Origin: Nannocystis sp. RBIL2
GTDB taxonomy: Bacteria > Myxococcota_A > Polyangia > Nannocystales > Nannocystaceae
Length of the DNA stretch: 64,000 bases
NCBI RefSeq assembly: GCF_026626745.1
Contig: NZ_JAPNJW010000002.1
Span: forward strand, 5,604,151-5,668,150
Direction: 5' to 3'
Position numbers and translations under genes: made by a program. The notes beneath the pieces are model-generated. The model saw only the letters and a program-made list of their open reading frames with translations. It had not been told where the DNA came from and searched no databases. Below are positions 8,343-19,400 of this stretch, in pieces (positions within the stretch are counted from its first letter, which is position 1; every line of letters starts with the position of its first letter).

Positions 8343-9064
8343 TGCTGGCGATCCCCGCCATCGATCTGATGGGCGGCAAGGCGGTGCGCCTGCAAGAGGG
8401 CGACCCGCGGCGAGCCACGATCTACGCCGACGACCCGGCCGCGGCGCTGCGCGATTTCCTGGCCGCCGGGGCGAGGCGCGTCCACGTCGTCGACCTCGAT
8501 GGCGCCTTCGCCGGCCGCCCGGTCCAGACCGACCTCATCCGCGAGCTCGTGGCCGTCGCCCACGCCGGCGGCGCCGAGGTCGAGGTCGGCGGCGGCCTGC
8601 GCGACGTCGCCGCCGTCACCGCGGTGCTCGACACCGGCGCCGACTACGTCGTCGTCGGCACCCTCGCGGTCCGCGACCCCGACGCGGTGTCGCTGCTGTG
8701 CCGCCAGTACCCCGGCCGCATCATCGTCGCCATCGACGCGCGCGACGGCCTGGTCGCCCTCGCCGGCTGGCAGGAGCGGTCCGCCGTGCCCGCGCTGGCG
8801 CTGGCCAAGACCGCGGCGATCTGGGGCGCGGCGGCGCTGCTGCACACCGACATCGCCCGCGACGGCCTGCAGTGCGGGCCGGCCGTCGACGCCACCATCA
8901 GCCTGCAACGCGCCGTCCCCAGCGTCCTCGTGATCGCCAGCGGCGGCGTCGGCTCGCTCGCCGACCTCGACGCCCTGCGCGCCGCCGACGTGCGCGCGGT
9001 GGTCCTCGGGCGGGCGCTCTACGAAGGTAGCTTTACGTTGGAGGAGGCCCTCGCTCGATGTTGA
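8342..9064 (+). CDS. hisA: ProFAR isomerase HisA
   Basis: 240 residues, normal for the family. Beta-alpha barrel with AIDLMGGKAVRL (catalytic Asp in the first strand), VVDLDGAFAGRP, EVGGGLRD, and TDIARDGLQCGP (second catalytic Asp). Converts ProFAR to PRFAR. Its start overlaps the hisH stop by one base and its last seven bases overlap hisF. Confidence 0.96.
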   Translation: MLAIPAIDLMGGKAVRLQEGDPRRATIYADDPAAALRDFLAAGARRVHVVDLDGAFAGRPVQTDLIRELVAVAHAGGAEVEVGGGLRDVAAVTAVLDTGADYVVVGTLAVRDPDAVSLLCRQYPGRIIVAIDARDGLVALAGWQERSAVPALALAKTAAIWGAAALLHTDIARDGLQCGPAVDATISLQRAVPSVLVIASGGVGSLADLDALRAADVRAVVLGRALYEGSFTLEEALARC

Positions 9065-9873
9065 AGCGCCGTGTGATCCCCTGCCTCGATATCAAGAACG
9101 GCCGGGTCGTCAAGGGCGTCCATTTCGCCAACCTGCGCGACACGGGCGACCCCGTCGAGGCAGCGCGCGCCTATGACACGCAAGGCGCCGACGAGCTGTG
9201 CCTCCTCGACATCACCGCGACCACCGAGGGGCGTGACACCTTCGTCGACGTGGTCCGCCGCGTGGCCGGGCAGATCTTCACGCCGCTGACCGTCGGCGGC
9301 GGGGTCCGCCGCGAGGCCGACGTCCGCCGCCTGCTGGGCGCCGGCGCCGACAAGGTCGCCGTCAACAGCGCCGCGGTCGCCAACCCGCTGCTGATCCGCC
9401 AGCTCGCCGACCGCTACGGCAGCCAGTGCATCGTCGTCGCCGTCGACGTGCGCCAGCTGAAGCCGCTGCCGGGCGAGACCGACCCGCTGTACGAGGTCGT
9501 GATCCACGGCGGCACCCGCTCGACGGGGCTCGACGCGGTGTCGTGGTGCGAGCAGGCCGCCTCCCTCGGCGCGGGGGAGATCTTGCTGACCTCGATGGAC
9601 AAGGACGGGACCCGCGACGGCTATGACCTGGCGATCACCCGCGAGGTCAGCCGGCGCGTGCCGATCCCGGTGATCGCCTCCGGCGGCGTCGGCTCGCTCG
9701 AGCACCTGCGCCAGGGCCTCGACCCCAAGGAGGGCGCCGCGGACGCCGCCCTCGCCGCCTCGATCTTCCACTTCGGCCTCTACACCATCGCCCAGGCCAA
9801 GCACTACCTGGCCGACCACGGCATCCCCGTCCGCCCGCACGAGGCGCCGCGCGGGGTGCTCATCACCGGCTGA
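9058..9873 (+). CDS. hisF: Imidazole glycerol phosphate synthase, cyclase subunit HisF
   Basis: 271 residues, slightly longer than the usual 253. Strand 1 RVIPCLDIKNGRVVKG carries the catalytic Asp; TSMDKDGTRDGYD carries the second. VGGGVRREADV and VIASGGVGSLEHL are the phosphate-binding loops. Partners with HisH. Extra length is at the C-terminus (DHGIPVRPHEAPRGVLITG). The TGA stop at 9871-9873 directly abuts a palindromic repeat. Confidence 0.96.
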   Translation: MLKRRVIPCLDIKNGRVVKGVHFANLRDTGDPVEAARAYDTQGADELCLLDITATTEGRDTFVDVVRRVAGQIFTPLTVGGGVRREADVRRLLGAGADKVAVNSAAVANPLLIRQLADRYGSQCIVVAVDVRQLKPLPGETDPLYEVVIHGGTRSTGLDAVSWCEQAASLGAGEILLTSMDKDGTRDGYDLAITREVSRRVPIPVIASGGVGSLEHLRQGLDPKEGAADAALAASIFHFGLYTIAQAKHYLADHGIPVRPHEAPRGVLITG

Positions 9874-9878
9874 CCGTT

Positions 9879-9955
9879 CGGACATGCCCGCTCGGGCATG
9901 TCCGTCGGTACCTGCCCCGACATTCCTGGCCCTTCGGACATGTCCCTCCAGACAG
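9879..9955. repeat. Palindromic repeats between hisF and hisIE
   Basis: Unit 1 at 9879-9904 has perfect 12-bp arms, CGGACATGCCCG and CGGGCATGTCCG, with a 2-base loop. Unit 2 at 9935-9955 is CGGACATGTCC followed by CTCCAGACAG and contains the likely ATG of hisIE. This is the longest perfect-arm member in the window. Confidence 0.85.
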
Positions 9956-10665
9956 ACCCCGCCGCGCTGTGGTCGACGCTGACGCCCGGCCCCGACGGCC
10001 TGGTCGCGGCGGTGGTCCAGCACGTGGACACCGGCGAGGTGCTGATGCTCGGCCACATGAACGCCGAGGCGCTGGCGCGCACTCTGGCGCGCGGGCGCGT
10101 GACGTTCTGGAGCCGCAGCCGGCAGCAGCTGTGGGAGAAGGGCGAGACCTCGGGGCACACTCTCGAGCTGCGCGGGCTCGCGGTCGACTGCGACGCCGAC
10201 GCGCTGCTGGTCCAGGCCGCGCCGCGCGGGCCGACCTGCCACACCGGCGCGCCGAGCTGCTTCTTCCGCCCCGTCGGCGAGCCGCCGGCGCCGCGGCCGA
10301 CCGAGGTGTTCGAGCAGCTGTTCGCCGAGATCTGCGAGCGCAAGGCCGGGCGCGGGATGACGAACCGCGACGGCAAGAGCTACGTCCGCGACCTCCTCGC
10401 CGGCGGAGTGGCGAAGATCGCCGCCAAGCTGCACGAGGAGGCCGGCGAGCTGGCCGAGGCGCTGGCCGAGGACGACCGCGGCCACATCGCCCGCGAGGCC
10501 GCCGACTTGCTGTTCCACGCCCTCGTCGGCCTGGCCCACCGCGACGTCCCGCTCGCCGACGTCGCCGCCGAGCTCGCGCGCCGCATGGGCCGCAGCGGCC
10601 TCGACGAGAAGGCCGCCCGCGCCCCGGCCGCCGCCGAGCCGGACGGACCTGCGCCCTCGGGCTGA
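9940..10665 (+). CDS. hisIE: Bifunctional phosphoribosyl-AMP cyclohydrolase / phosphoribosyl-ATP pyrophosphatase HisIE
   Basis: 241 residues. HisI half: VLMLGHMNAEALARTL, VTFWSRSRQQLW, VDCDADALLV and the zinc ligands in GPTCHTGAPSCFF. HisE half (about residues 125-220): KIAAKLHEEAGELAEAL and REAADLLFHALV. These are steps 2 and 3 of histidine synthesis. The ATG at 9940 (MSLQTDPAALW) sits inside a palindromic repeat; an earlier ATG at 9898 would add 14 residues made only of repeat sequence. The C-terminal 20 residues are Ala/Pro-rich. Confidence 0.94.
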   Translation: MSLQTDPAALWSTLTPGPDGLVAAVVQHVDTGEVLMLGHMNAEALARTLARGRVTFWSRSRQQLWEKGETSGHTLELRGLAVDCDADALLVQAAPRGPTCHTGAPSCFFRPVGEPPAPRPTEVFEQLFAEICERKAGRGMTNRDGKSYVRDLLAGGVAKIAAKLHEEAGELAEALAEDDRGHIAREAADLLFHALVGLAHRDVPLADVAAELARRMGRSGLDEKAARAPAAAEPDGPAPSG

Positions 10666-10740
10666 CGCCGACGGCGAGGTCGCGCGGGCCCGTCGTCGCC
10701 CCGGGACGGCGCGGCGGAGAGCGGATATGCTGGGCGCGCC

Positions 10741-11337
10741 ATGGCTCTGAGCGTCCTCGGGTGGTGTCTCTTCGCCTACCTCATCGCTGCGATCCCGATG
10801 GGCGTGGTGGTCGGATATTTGCGCGGGGTCGACATCCGGCAGGTCGGCTCCGGCAATATCGGCGCGACCAATGCGTCGCGGGTGCTCGGCGCCAAGTGGG
10901 GCCTCGTCGTGTTCGCGCTCGACGTCTTCAAGGCCTACCTGCCGGTCCGCATGGCCATGGAATCCGGCCTCGGCGACCTGCCGGACGCGCCGTCGGCACT
11001 CGCCTGGGTCGGTCTGGCGGCGACCCTCGGCCACATCTTCCCCGTCTATCTCGGGTTCCGCGGCGGCAAGGGTGTCGCTTGCGCGCTCGGGGTCTTCTCC
11101 GCCCTGCTGCCGCTCGCCGGGCTCATCGCCGCGGTCATCTACGTGCAGACCCTCGCCCTCACCCGCGTGTCCGCGATCGGCTCGCTCACGGCCGTCAACG
11201 CCGCGGCGCTGCACATCTTGATCACCGACGCGCCGCCGGCCTACAAAGGGTTGGTCGTTGCGATCGCCGCGCTCATCTGGGTCCGGCACCGCGGCAACCT
11301 CCGCGAGCTGTCCCGCTCGCGCAGATCCCCTTCCTGA
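10741..11337 (+). CDS. plsY: Glycerol-3-phosphate acyltransferase PlsY
   Basis: 198 residues, integral membrane protein with about five helices. Signature motifs: QVGSGNIGATNASR (motif 1) and LGFRGGKGVACALG (motif 2). Transfers the acyl group of acyl-phosphate to glycerol-3-phosphate in phospholipid synthesis. It follows hisIE by 75 bp on the same strand. Confidence 0.95.
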   Translation: MALSVLGWCLFAYLIAAIPMGVVVGYLRGVDIRQVGSGNIGATNASRVLGAKWGLVVFALDVFKAYLPVRMAMESGLGDLPDAPSALAWVGLAATLGHIFPVYLGFRGGKGVACALGVFSALLPLAGLIAAVIYVQTLALTRVSAIGSLTAVNAAALHILITDAPPAYKGLVVAIAALIWVRHRGNLRELSRSRRSPS

Positions 11338-11340
11338 CTC

Positions 11341-11583
11341 ATGCCCGCGCCCAAGACCCGCACGCTCTACGTCGGAGGCTTGCCCCCGGAGGCCTCCCCC
11401 GAAGCGCTGCGCGAAGCCTGGGCCCGCTTCGGCGTCATCGACGACGTCCGCCTGATCCCCCGCCGCGAGCTCGTCATCGCCTACGTCACCTTCGCCGACG
11501 AGGCCTCCGCCCACGGCGCCCGCCGGGCCCTCGACGGCTCGACCTTCGCCGGCCACCGCCTGCGCGTCGAGTTCGCCATCTGA
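11341..11583 (+). CDS. Small RRM-type RNA-binding protein
   Basis: 80 residues, a single RNA recognition motif: RNP2-like TLYVGGL at residues 8-14 and RNP1-like ELVIAYVTF at about 43-51, with DGSTFAGHRLRVEF closing the fold. Single-RRM proteins of this size occur in cyanobacteria and some proteobacteria, often cold- or stress-linked; that role is not shown here. It begins 4 bp after the plsY stop codon. Its TGA begins the downstream repeat. Confidence 0.9.
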   Translation: MPAPKTRTLYVGGLPPEASPEALREAWARFGVIDDVRLIPRRELVIAYVTFADEASAHGARRALDGSTFAGHRLRVEFAI

Positions 11584-11590
11584 CCTCCGG

Positions 11591-11627
11591 GGCATGTCCT
11601 AAAAAACATGCCTATTACGGCATGCCC
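11591..11627. repeat. Palindromic repeats with mutually exclusive hairpins
   Basis: GGCATG (11591-11596) can pair with CATGCC (11607-11612), and the same CATGCC can pair with GGCATG (11619-11624). The A-run in the first loop is TCCTAAAAAA. Lies between converging genes. Confidence 0.75.
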
Positions 11628-11672
11628 GCTCCCGGAGTCGGAGCTCGTGCGAGGCCGAAGTCGCCGCGACCC

Positions 11673-12785
11673 TCAGGCCGCGCGGGACCACAGCGCCGCG
11701 TCGAGCTCGCCGCACAGGCGGACGGCGGTGGCGGCCGGCGGCAGGCCGAGGACGCGCAGGGCCGGCTCCTCGAGCAGGGCCAGCGACGCCTGCAGCTCGG
11801 CGATCGCCGCCCGGCGGGCGCTCGCCACCGCGTCGCGGCCGGCGGCGTCGAGCTGGCCCATGAGCCAGGCGTCGATCGCCCACGCCAGCTCGGCGTGGCG
11901 CGCCTCGTCGGCGGCGATCTCCTCGTACATCGTGCGCAGCGCGGGCACGGCGGCGAAGCGGGCCTGATGCGCGGCCGACAGCGCGGCCCAGGTCTCGCGC
12001 ACGCAGCCCTCGACCGCGTTCTCGACCGCGATCGCCAGCAGCTCGCGCACCGCCAGGGCCACGTGCGCCGGCGGCGTGACCTCGGCCCCGCGAGCCCGGG
12101 CCGCGTCGGCCACGACCTCGGCGTGCCGCACCTCGTCGGCCACCGCGGCGTCGATGCGCGCCAGCAGCTCGGCGGGCGCGCCCCAGGCCGCCAGTTCGCG
12201 CGCCAGCGAGCGGAACGCGTGGACCGAGGCCGCCTCGTCGTGGGCCGCGCGCGCCAGCCAGGCCCCCGCCGGATCGGCCTCGGGCCGCTCGCCCCGCGAG
12301 GTCACGCAGGCGTGGCGCCGGCCCTCGCAGTAGGCCGGATACGTGCATGCGACGACCACCTTCGTCGCCTCCTTGGTGACCTCGCAATCGAGCGGCTTTT
12401 CGAACTCGTCGATCCGGTACTTGCACACCAGCGCGCAGGTCTCCGCCTCGGTCAGCAGCTCGCCCCCGGTCGCGTCGGTCGTGCCCGCGCTCGCGTCCGT
12501 CGTGCCCGCGCTCGCGTCCGTCGTGCTCGCGTCCGTCGTGCTCGCGTCCCCGTCCGTCGTGCCGGAGCTCGCGTCCGTCGTGCTCGCGTCGGCCGACGTG
12601 GTCGGACTGTTCGGGTCCGGCGTGAATGGATTGTTCTTCTGAAACTCGGCGTAGTCCTCGGGGGTCAGCTCGACCTCCTGAGTGTACTGGGAGCTCATAC
12701 AACCGGAGACAGAGTCACCGCAGCCGGACAACAGGTTGGCGAACAACGCGGCGAGGGGCAGCGACAAATAAGACTGAGAACGCAT
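11673..12785 (-). CDS. Ferritin-like-domain lipoprotein
   Basis: 370 residues. Signal MRSQSYLSLPLAALFANLLSG ends before a cysteine (SG-C). A Thr/Asp/Ala/Ser linker (about residues 60-105) is built of TDAS repeats. A Cys-containing segment follows, then a four-helix ferritin-like domain (about 165-330) with carboxylate/His pairs in HDEAASVHAF, DEVRHAEV, VRETW and DEARHAEL. The double ExxH pattern suggests a di-metal site. Secreted ferritin-like lipoproteins of this type recur in myxobacteria; function unknown. It starts 39 bp after the NtrC-type regulator on the same strand. Confidence 0.8.
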   Translation of the reverse strand: MRSQSYLSLPLAALFANLLSGCGDSVSGCMSSQYTQEVELTPEDYAEFQKNNPFTPDPNSPTTSADASTTDASSGTTDGDASTTDASTTDASAGTTDASAGTTDATGGELLTEAETCALVCKYRIDEFEKPLDCEVTKEATKVVVACTYPAYCEGRRHACVTSRGERPEADPAGAWLARAAHDEAASVHAFRSLARELAAWGAPAELLARIDAAVADEVRHAEVVADAARARGAEVTPPAHVALAVRELLAIAVENAVEGCVRETWAALSAAHQARFAAVPALRTMYEEIAADEARHAELAWAIDAWLMGQLDAAGRDAVASARRAAIAELQASLALLEEPALRVLGLPPAATAVRLCGELDAALWSRAA

Positions 12786-12824
12786 GCGGCCGAGCGTAGC
12801 AGCCCGTTTGCTGCATGCCACGGG

Positions 12825-14270
<1,446 letters not shown>

Positions 14271-14391
14271 GCGCGTACGATCCTAGCACCGCCGGCGGCA
14301 CGCTCGCCCTGCCCGCGACGGCGCCCGCGATGGCCCCCCGCGGGTGTCTGGCGTCGAAGTGCGCGGCGCCCGCAGCGGACTCGTCGCCCTC

Positions 14392-14567
14392 GCATCACCG
14401 ACGCTCACGTGGGGCGCTTCGCCGCCGGTGCGCATGCGCAGCGCTCCGCCGCCCGCGCATCACCGGTGCTCACACGCAGCGCTTCGCGCTCCCGCATCAC
14501 CGGCGCTCACGAGCGGCGCTTCGCATCCGCGCACCACCGGCGCTCACGCGCGGCGCCTCGCGCTCGC
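14392..14567. repeat. 37-bp tandem repeat array downstream of hisS
   Basis: Three clear units at 14457-14493, 14494-14530 and 14531-14567, each beginning GCATCACCGG (or GCACCACCGG) followed by a CGCTCAC and a GGCGCTTCG-like block, plus a diverged copy from 14392. The 317-bp gap 14271-14587 between hisS and the regulator contains no convincing gene. Confidence 0.75.
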
Positions 14568-14587
14568 GCGCGCCGCGACTCACTGGT

Positions 14588-16075
14588 TCACTGGCGCAGC
14601 AGCGCGCGCACCGCCTCGCCTGCGCCCTCGAGCGCGACGCGCTCTTGCGTGCCGCTCGCCAGGTGCTTGAGCGTGACCTGCCCGGCCTTGAGCTCCTCGC
14701 CACCGACGATCGCCGCCACGGGAGCCTTCACGCCCGGCGTGTCGGCGTACTGCAGCTGCTTGCCGAGCTTGGCCTCCTCGGGGAACACCTCGACCTTGAC
14801 GCCCTGACGCCGCAGCGAGTGGGCCACGCGCAGCGCCTCGACGCGCGGCGTGCCCTCCATCCAGCACAGCAGCACGTCTGGCCCGATGGACAGGTTGGGG
14901 AACATCCCGCGCTCCTCCATGACCACGAGGATCCGCTCGAGGCCGAGCGAGAAGCCGACCGCCGGCACCTGCTTCTTGCCGAACATGCCGACGAGGTTGT
15001 CGTAGCGGCCGCCGCCGCCGAGGCTGCCGGCGAGGTCCGGCACCGCGATCTCGAAGATCGAGCCGGTGTAGTAGCCGAGGCCGCGCGCCAGATCGAGGCT
15101 GAGCTGGATGTGCGGCCCGGCCGGCGTCGCCGCCAGCAGGTCGAACAGCTCCTCCAGCTCGGCCAGCGCCTTGAGCCCGAGCTCGTCGGTGATCTGCTTG
15201 CGCACCCGCTTGATCGGCGTCTTCGGCCCCTCGGCGATCTGGTTGAGGTCGAAGCCGAACAGCTGCTCGCCGTCGGCGGTGAGCACGAGCATCATCAGCT
15301 TGTTGGCCGCCTCGGTGCTGATCCCGCGGGTCGCCAGCTCCTCGAGCACGCCGCCGTGGCCGACCTTGTCGAGCTTGTCGATCGCCACCAGCGCCGCCGC
15401 CTCGTGGGCGATGTCGATGCCCGCGTGGTGCATCATGGCCCGCAGCAGCTGGCGGTGGTTGATGCGGATCTTGAAGTCCGTGAAGCCGAGCGCGTGCAGG
15501 ACCTCCGCGACCGCGCCGCACACCTCCGCCTCGGCGACGAGGCTGCTCGTGCCGGTGACGTCGACGTCGCACTGGTAGAACTCGCGAAACCGGCCCTTGC
15601 CCGGCCGGTCGGCGCGCCACACCGGCTGGATCTGGTAGCGCTTGAAATATTTGGGCAGGTCGTACTGCGCGGCCACGCGAGCCAGCGGCACGGTGAGGTC
15701 GTAGCGCAGGCCCTGGTCGGACAGCTGGCTCTCGTAGAGCCGCACGTCGGCCCGCGCCTCGCGGCTCGGGTCCTCGCCGACCGACTCCAGCTCATCCTCC
15801 GACAAGCCCGCGACGAGCTTGGCCCCCGCCTCGAGCCCGCGGTGCAGCGCGTCCCGCCGGTGCAGCAGGCGGTACAGCAGCTGGTCGCCCTCCTCGCCGT
15901 ACTTGCCCAGCAAGGTGCTGAGGTTCTCGATCGCGGGGGTCTCGAGCGGGACGAACCCGTAGCTGCCGTAGATCCGGCGGACCACGTCGATGACGTGCTG
16001 CCGCCGGGCGATGTCGGCGGGCAGGAAGTCACGCATACCGCTCGGCGGCTTGGTGGAGATCTTGGGGGCGTTCAT
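14588..16075 (-). CDS. hisS: Histidyl-tRNA synthetase
   Basis: 495 residues, longer than the roughly 420-residue E. coli enzyme. Class II motifs: motif 1 region GMRDFLPADI, motif 2 VWRADRPGKGRFREFYQCDVD (split as WRADRPGKGRFREFY and QCDVD), histidine-binding LDLARGLGYYTGS, motif 3 VGFSLGLERI, and a C-terminal anticodon domain with VEVFPEEAKLGKQLQYAD. The intact catalytic motifs argue for a true synthetase rather than HisZ. The ATG at 16075 is chosen; the frame upstream lacks family sequence. Confidence 0.95.
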   Translation of the reverse strand: MNAPKISTKPPSGMRDFLPADIARRQHVIDVVRRIYGSYGFVPLETPAIENLSTLLGKYGEEGDQLLYRLLHRRDALHRGLEAGAKLVAGLSEDELESVGEDPSREARADVRLYESQLSDQGLRYDLTVPLARVAAQYDLPKYFKRYQIQPVWRADRPGKGRFREFYQCDVDVTGTSSLVAEAEVCGAVAEVLHALGFTDFKIRINHRQLLRAMMHHAGIDIAHEAAALVAIDKLDKVGHGGVLEELATRGISTEAANKLMMLVLTADGEQLFGFDLNQIAEGPKTPIKRVRKQITDELGLKALAELEELFDLLAATPAGPHIQLSLDLARGLGYYTGSIFEIAVPDLAGSLGGGGRYDNLVGMFGKKQVPAVGFSLGLERILVVMEERGMFPNLSIGPDVLLCWMEGTPRVEALRVAHSLRRQGVKVEVFPEEAKLGKQLQYADTPGVKAPVAAIVGGEELKAGQVTLKHLASGTQERVALEGAGEAVRALLRQ

Positions 16076-16185
16076 GGCGGTCGAAGAAGGGCAGCGCTCG
16101 GCTCGCCCGGTCATTGCCATGCCAGGACTGTGCCGCGGGCGCAAGGCCGTCGCGTGCAGCGCGGCCCTGTGCCAAATATAGGGCC

Positions 16186-16458
16186 GTGGCCCCCGAATCG
16201 GACCTGCCGCGCGAGCCGCCCGGCGTTTTTTACCCGGTCAGCGACGACGCGGGTCAAAGCGGCCTCCAGTCGGTCGTGATCCACCTCCTGCTCGACCTGC
16301 TCGAGGATTACTTCGCGGTCCTCGAGCGCCCGGTGTTCGTCGGCGCGAACCAGTTCCTTTATTACAAGCAGGGCGATCCACGCTCGGTGGTCGCGCCGGA
16401 CGTCTACGCGACGCCTGACCTGCCTTTTCAGACAGGCCACCTCCCGCGGCCGACCTGA
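16186..16458 (+). pseudogene. Truncated Uma2-family (DUF820) nuclease-like gene
   Basis: 90 codons from GTG 16186. It matches only the N-terminal part of Uma2 proteins: GVFYPVSDDAGQSG, a helix, then VGANQFLYYKQGDP and VVAPDVYA, where PDV holds the first catalytic Asp of the PD-(D/E)xK fold. The ExK half and the rest of the usual 190-220 residues are missing. The break coincides with a palindromic repeat beginning at 16413, and the TGA stop is in the arm of a second one. Probably a broken or decaying gene. Confidence 0.7.
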
Positions 16459-16473
16459 CCATTCAGCCAGGTC
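16413..16473. repeat. Two palindromic repeats between truncated uma2 and ileS
   Basis: 16413-16437: GCCTG ... CAGGC enclosing TGCCTTTTCAGA. 16452-16473: GACCTGACC, ATTC, then AGCCAGGTC. Both use the CTGACC-type half-site and lie at a convergent junction. Confidence 0.7.
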
Positions 16474-16486
16474 GAGCCGCGCGCCG

Positions 16487-19400
16487 TCACGCCTTCGTCA
16501 GGGTGATGGCGACCTGCTCCTCGTCGATCGTGTCCTCGAGGACATGATCCCCCGCCAGCTCCGTCCCGGGTGCCACGACCTGCAGCGCATCGGCGCGGGT
16601 CTCGCTGCGGATCTCCGCGGCGTGGGCGGCGTCGGCGAGGGCGGCGGCCAGCTCGCCGCCGCAGCGGAAGGTCACCACGATCCGCTCGTTCATGTCGAGC
16701 TCGTGGTCGCGGCGCAGGTCCTGCACGCGCTTGGTCAGCTCTCGGGCCAGGCCCTTGCGGCGCAGCGCCGGCGTCTGGGTCGTGTCGAGCACCACCGTCA
16801 CCCCGGCCTCGTGCGCGACTACCAGGCCCGGCCGCGGCGTGCGAGTGAGCAGGACGTCGTCGACGCCGAGCGCCTCGCCCTCGACCTCGACGCGGCCCTC
16901 GGCGAGGAAGCGGCGCAGGGCCGCCTGGTCGAGCGCCTGGACCGCCGCCGCGACCGCCTTCATCTTGCCGCCGAGGCGCTTGCCCAGCGTCTTGAAATTG
17001 GCCTTGGCGCTGAGCTCGACCAGCGCGCTGTCGTCGGCCGAGGCCGCGATCTCCTCGACGTTGAGCTCGCCCTTGAGCTCCTCCTGCACGGCCGGGTCGG
17101 CGAAGCGCGCCAGCTCCTCCGGGCGCTCGTGGACGATCGTCAGCCGCGCCAGCGGCCGGCGCACGTTGATGCGCTCGCGCTCGCGCAGGCCGAGGCCGAG
17201 GCCGACGACCTGGCGCTGGGCCGCGACCTCGCGCTCGAGCGCCTCGTCGCGGGCCCACACGTCGGCTTCCGGGAAGCGGGTGAAGTGGACGCTCTCCTCG
17301 CCGGGCACCGCGAGCCCCGGATCGACCACCAGCCGCTGGTACAGGTGCTCGGTGAAGAACGGCATCACCGGCGCCATCGCCCGCGCGATCGTCACCAGCG
17401 CGCGGTACAGCGTCGCGTAGGCCCGCTGCTTGTCGACGTCGGCCGGGTTGTTGGCGCGCCAGTAGCGGCGCCGGCCGCGGCGGATGTACCAGTTGTTGAG
17501 GTCGTCGCAGATCTCGAGGAAGTGCGGCACCAGGTTCGACAGCTCGTAGGCCTCGTACTCGCGGGTGAGGTTGGTGAGGAAGCCGCCGACGCGCGAGGTG
17601 ATCCAGCGGTCCAGCGGGTGCTCCAGCGCCTGCGGCCCGAGGTCGTCGGCGGTCGGCGTCCAGCCGTCGGCCAGCGCGTAGGTGGTGAGGAAGTAGTAGG
17701 CGCTCCACAGCGGCAAGATCGCCAGGCGCACCGTCTCCTTGACGCACTCGCCGGTGAGGTCGTTGACGTCCTTGCCGAACTTCATCGGCTCGCCGCGGAC
17801 CACCGCGCTGTTGATGAGGTAGGCGCGCAGCGCGTCGGCGCCGAAGCTGTCGATCACCTTGGCCGGGTCGGGGTAGTTCTTCAGCCGCTTCGACATCTTC
17901 TTGCCGTCGGCGGCGAGGATCAGCCCGTTGACGATCACGTTCTTGAACGCCGGCCGGCCGAACAGCGCGGTCGACAGCACGTGCAGCGTGTAGAACCACC
18001 CGCGCGTCTGGTCGAGGCCCTCGGCGATGAAGTCGGCCGGCAGGTTGTCCTCGACGTAGGCCTTCTTGTCGGCGTCGAACGGGTAATGATTCTGCGAGTA
18101 GGGCATGCTGCCCGACTCGAACCAGCAGTCGAAGACCTCGGCGATCCGGCGGTACGTGCCGCCGCCGGGCGCGGGCCAGGTGATGCCGTCGACGTTCTCG
18201 CGGTGGAGGTCGGCGAGGCTGCCGGCGGCGAGGCCGGCGAGCCGCTCGAGCTCGGCCACGCTGTGGATGCAGACCATGTCGGCCGGGTCACGGTCGTTGC
18301 GCCACACGGGCAGCGGCGTGCCCCAGTAGCGGTTGCGGCTGAGGTTCCAGTCGCGGGCGTTCTCCAGCCAGTTGCCGAACCGGCCGCTGCCGACGTGCTC
18401 GGGGACCCACTGGATCTTCTTGTTGTTGGCGACCAGCTCGTCGCGCAGCGTCTCGACGCGCATGAACCACGTCGACAGCGCCATGTAGATCAGCGGCTGC
18501 TCGGTGCGGTAGCAGTGCGGGTACGGGTGGACGATCGTGTCCTGGTCGACGACCTTGTGCTCGCGCTTGAGGCGGTCGACGATCGGCTTGTCGGCGTCCT
18601 TGACGAAGGTGCCGGAGAACTCGCCGACGCGGTCGTCGAAGATGCCCGAGAGGTTGACCGGGCAGACCACCGGCAGGCCGTTGGCCTGGCCGACCTGGTA
18701 GTCGTCCTCGCCGAACGCGGGGGCCTGGTGGACGATGCCGGTGCCGCTGTCGGTCGACACGTAGGTCGCGCCGAGCACCTTGAAGCACCAGCGCGTGCCG
18801 TCGGGCCGCTCGCGCAGGTCGGCGAAGAACGGCAGCAGCGGCGCGTAGGGCCGACCGACCAGGTCCTTGCCCTTGAGGCGAGCGAGCTCTTCCGTGGCGC
18901 CGACGCGGCCGCGCTGCTGGTAGTCGGCGAGCCGACCGGGCTCGAGGTACGCGACCTCGCCGGTGTCGACCACGCGCACCTTGACGTAGTCGATGTCGGG
19001 ATGGACCGCGAGCGCCAGGTTGCTCGGCAGCGTCCAGGGGGTCGTGGTCCACGCCCACAGGTTCGCGTCCTCGTCTTCGAGGCGGAAGCGCACGGTGAGG
19101 CTCGGGTCCTGACGACGCTTGTGGCCCTCCTTGCGCGTCACCGGGTCCCTCTCTTGCGGCCCCTGGGCGACCTCGAAGTTGGACAGCGGAGTGCCCAGCG
19201 CCGGCGACACCGGCTGGACGCGATAGCCCTCGTAGATGAGGCCTTTGTCCCACAGCTGGCCGAAGCACCACCAGACGGACTCCATGAACGTGAAGTCCAT
19301 GGTCTTGTAGTCGTCGCGGAAGTCGACCCACCGACCCATGCGACCGACGACCTTCTCCCATTCGCCGGTGAAGCGGAGGACGCCCGCGCGACAGGCCGCG

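Noticed and set aside
9019..11595. An 858-codon open frame on the minus strand
   Set aside because: Antisense shadow of hisF, hisIE and plsY, whose proteins are unmistakable on the plus strand.
14392..14567. CRISPR-like interpretation of the 37-bp repeats
   Set aside because: Tandem units without spacers.
14588..16075. hisS considered as HisZ
   Set aside because: Histidine-binding and motif 2/3 residues and the anticodon domain are intact, as in true synthetases.
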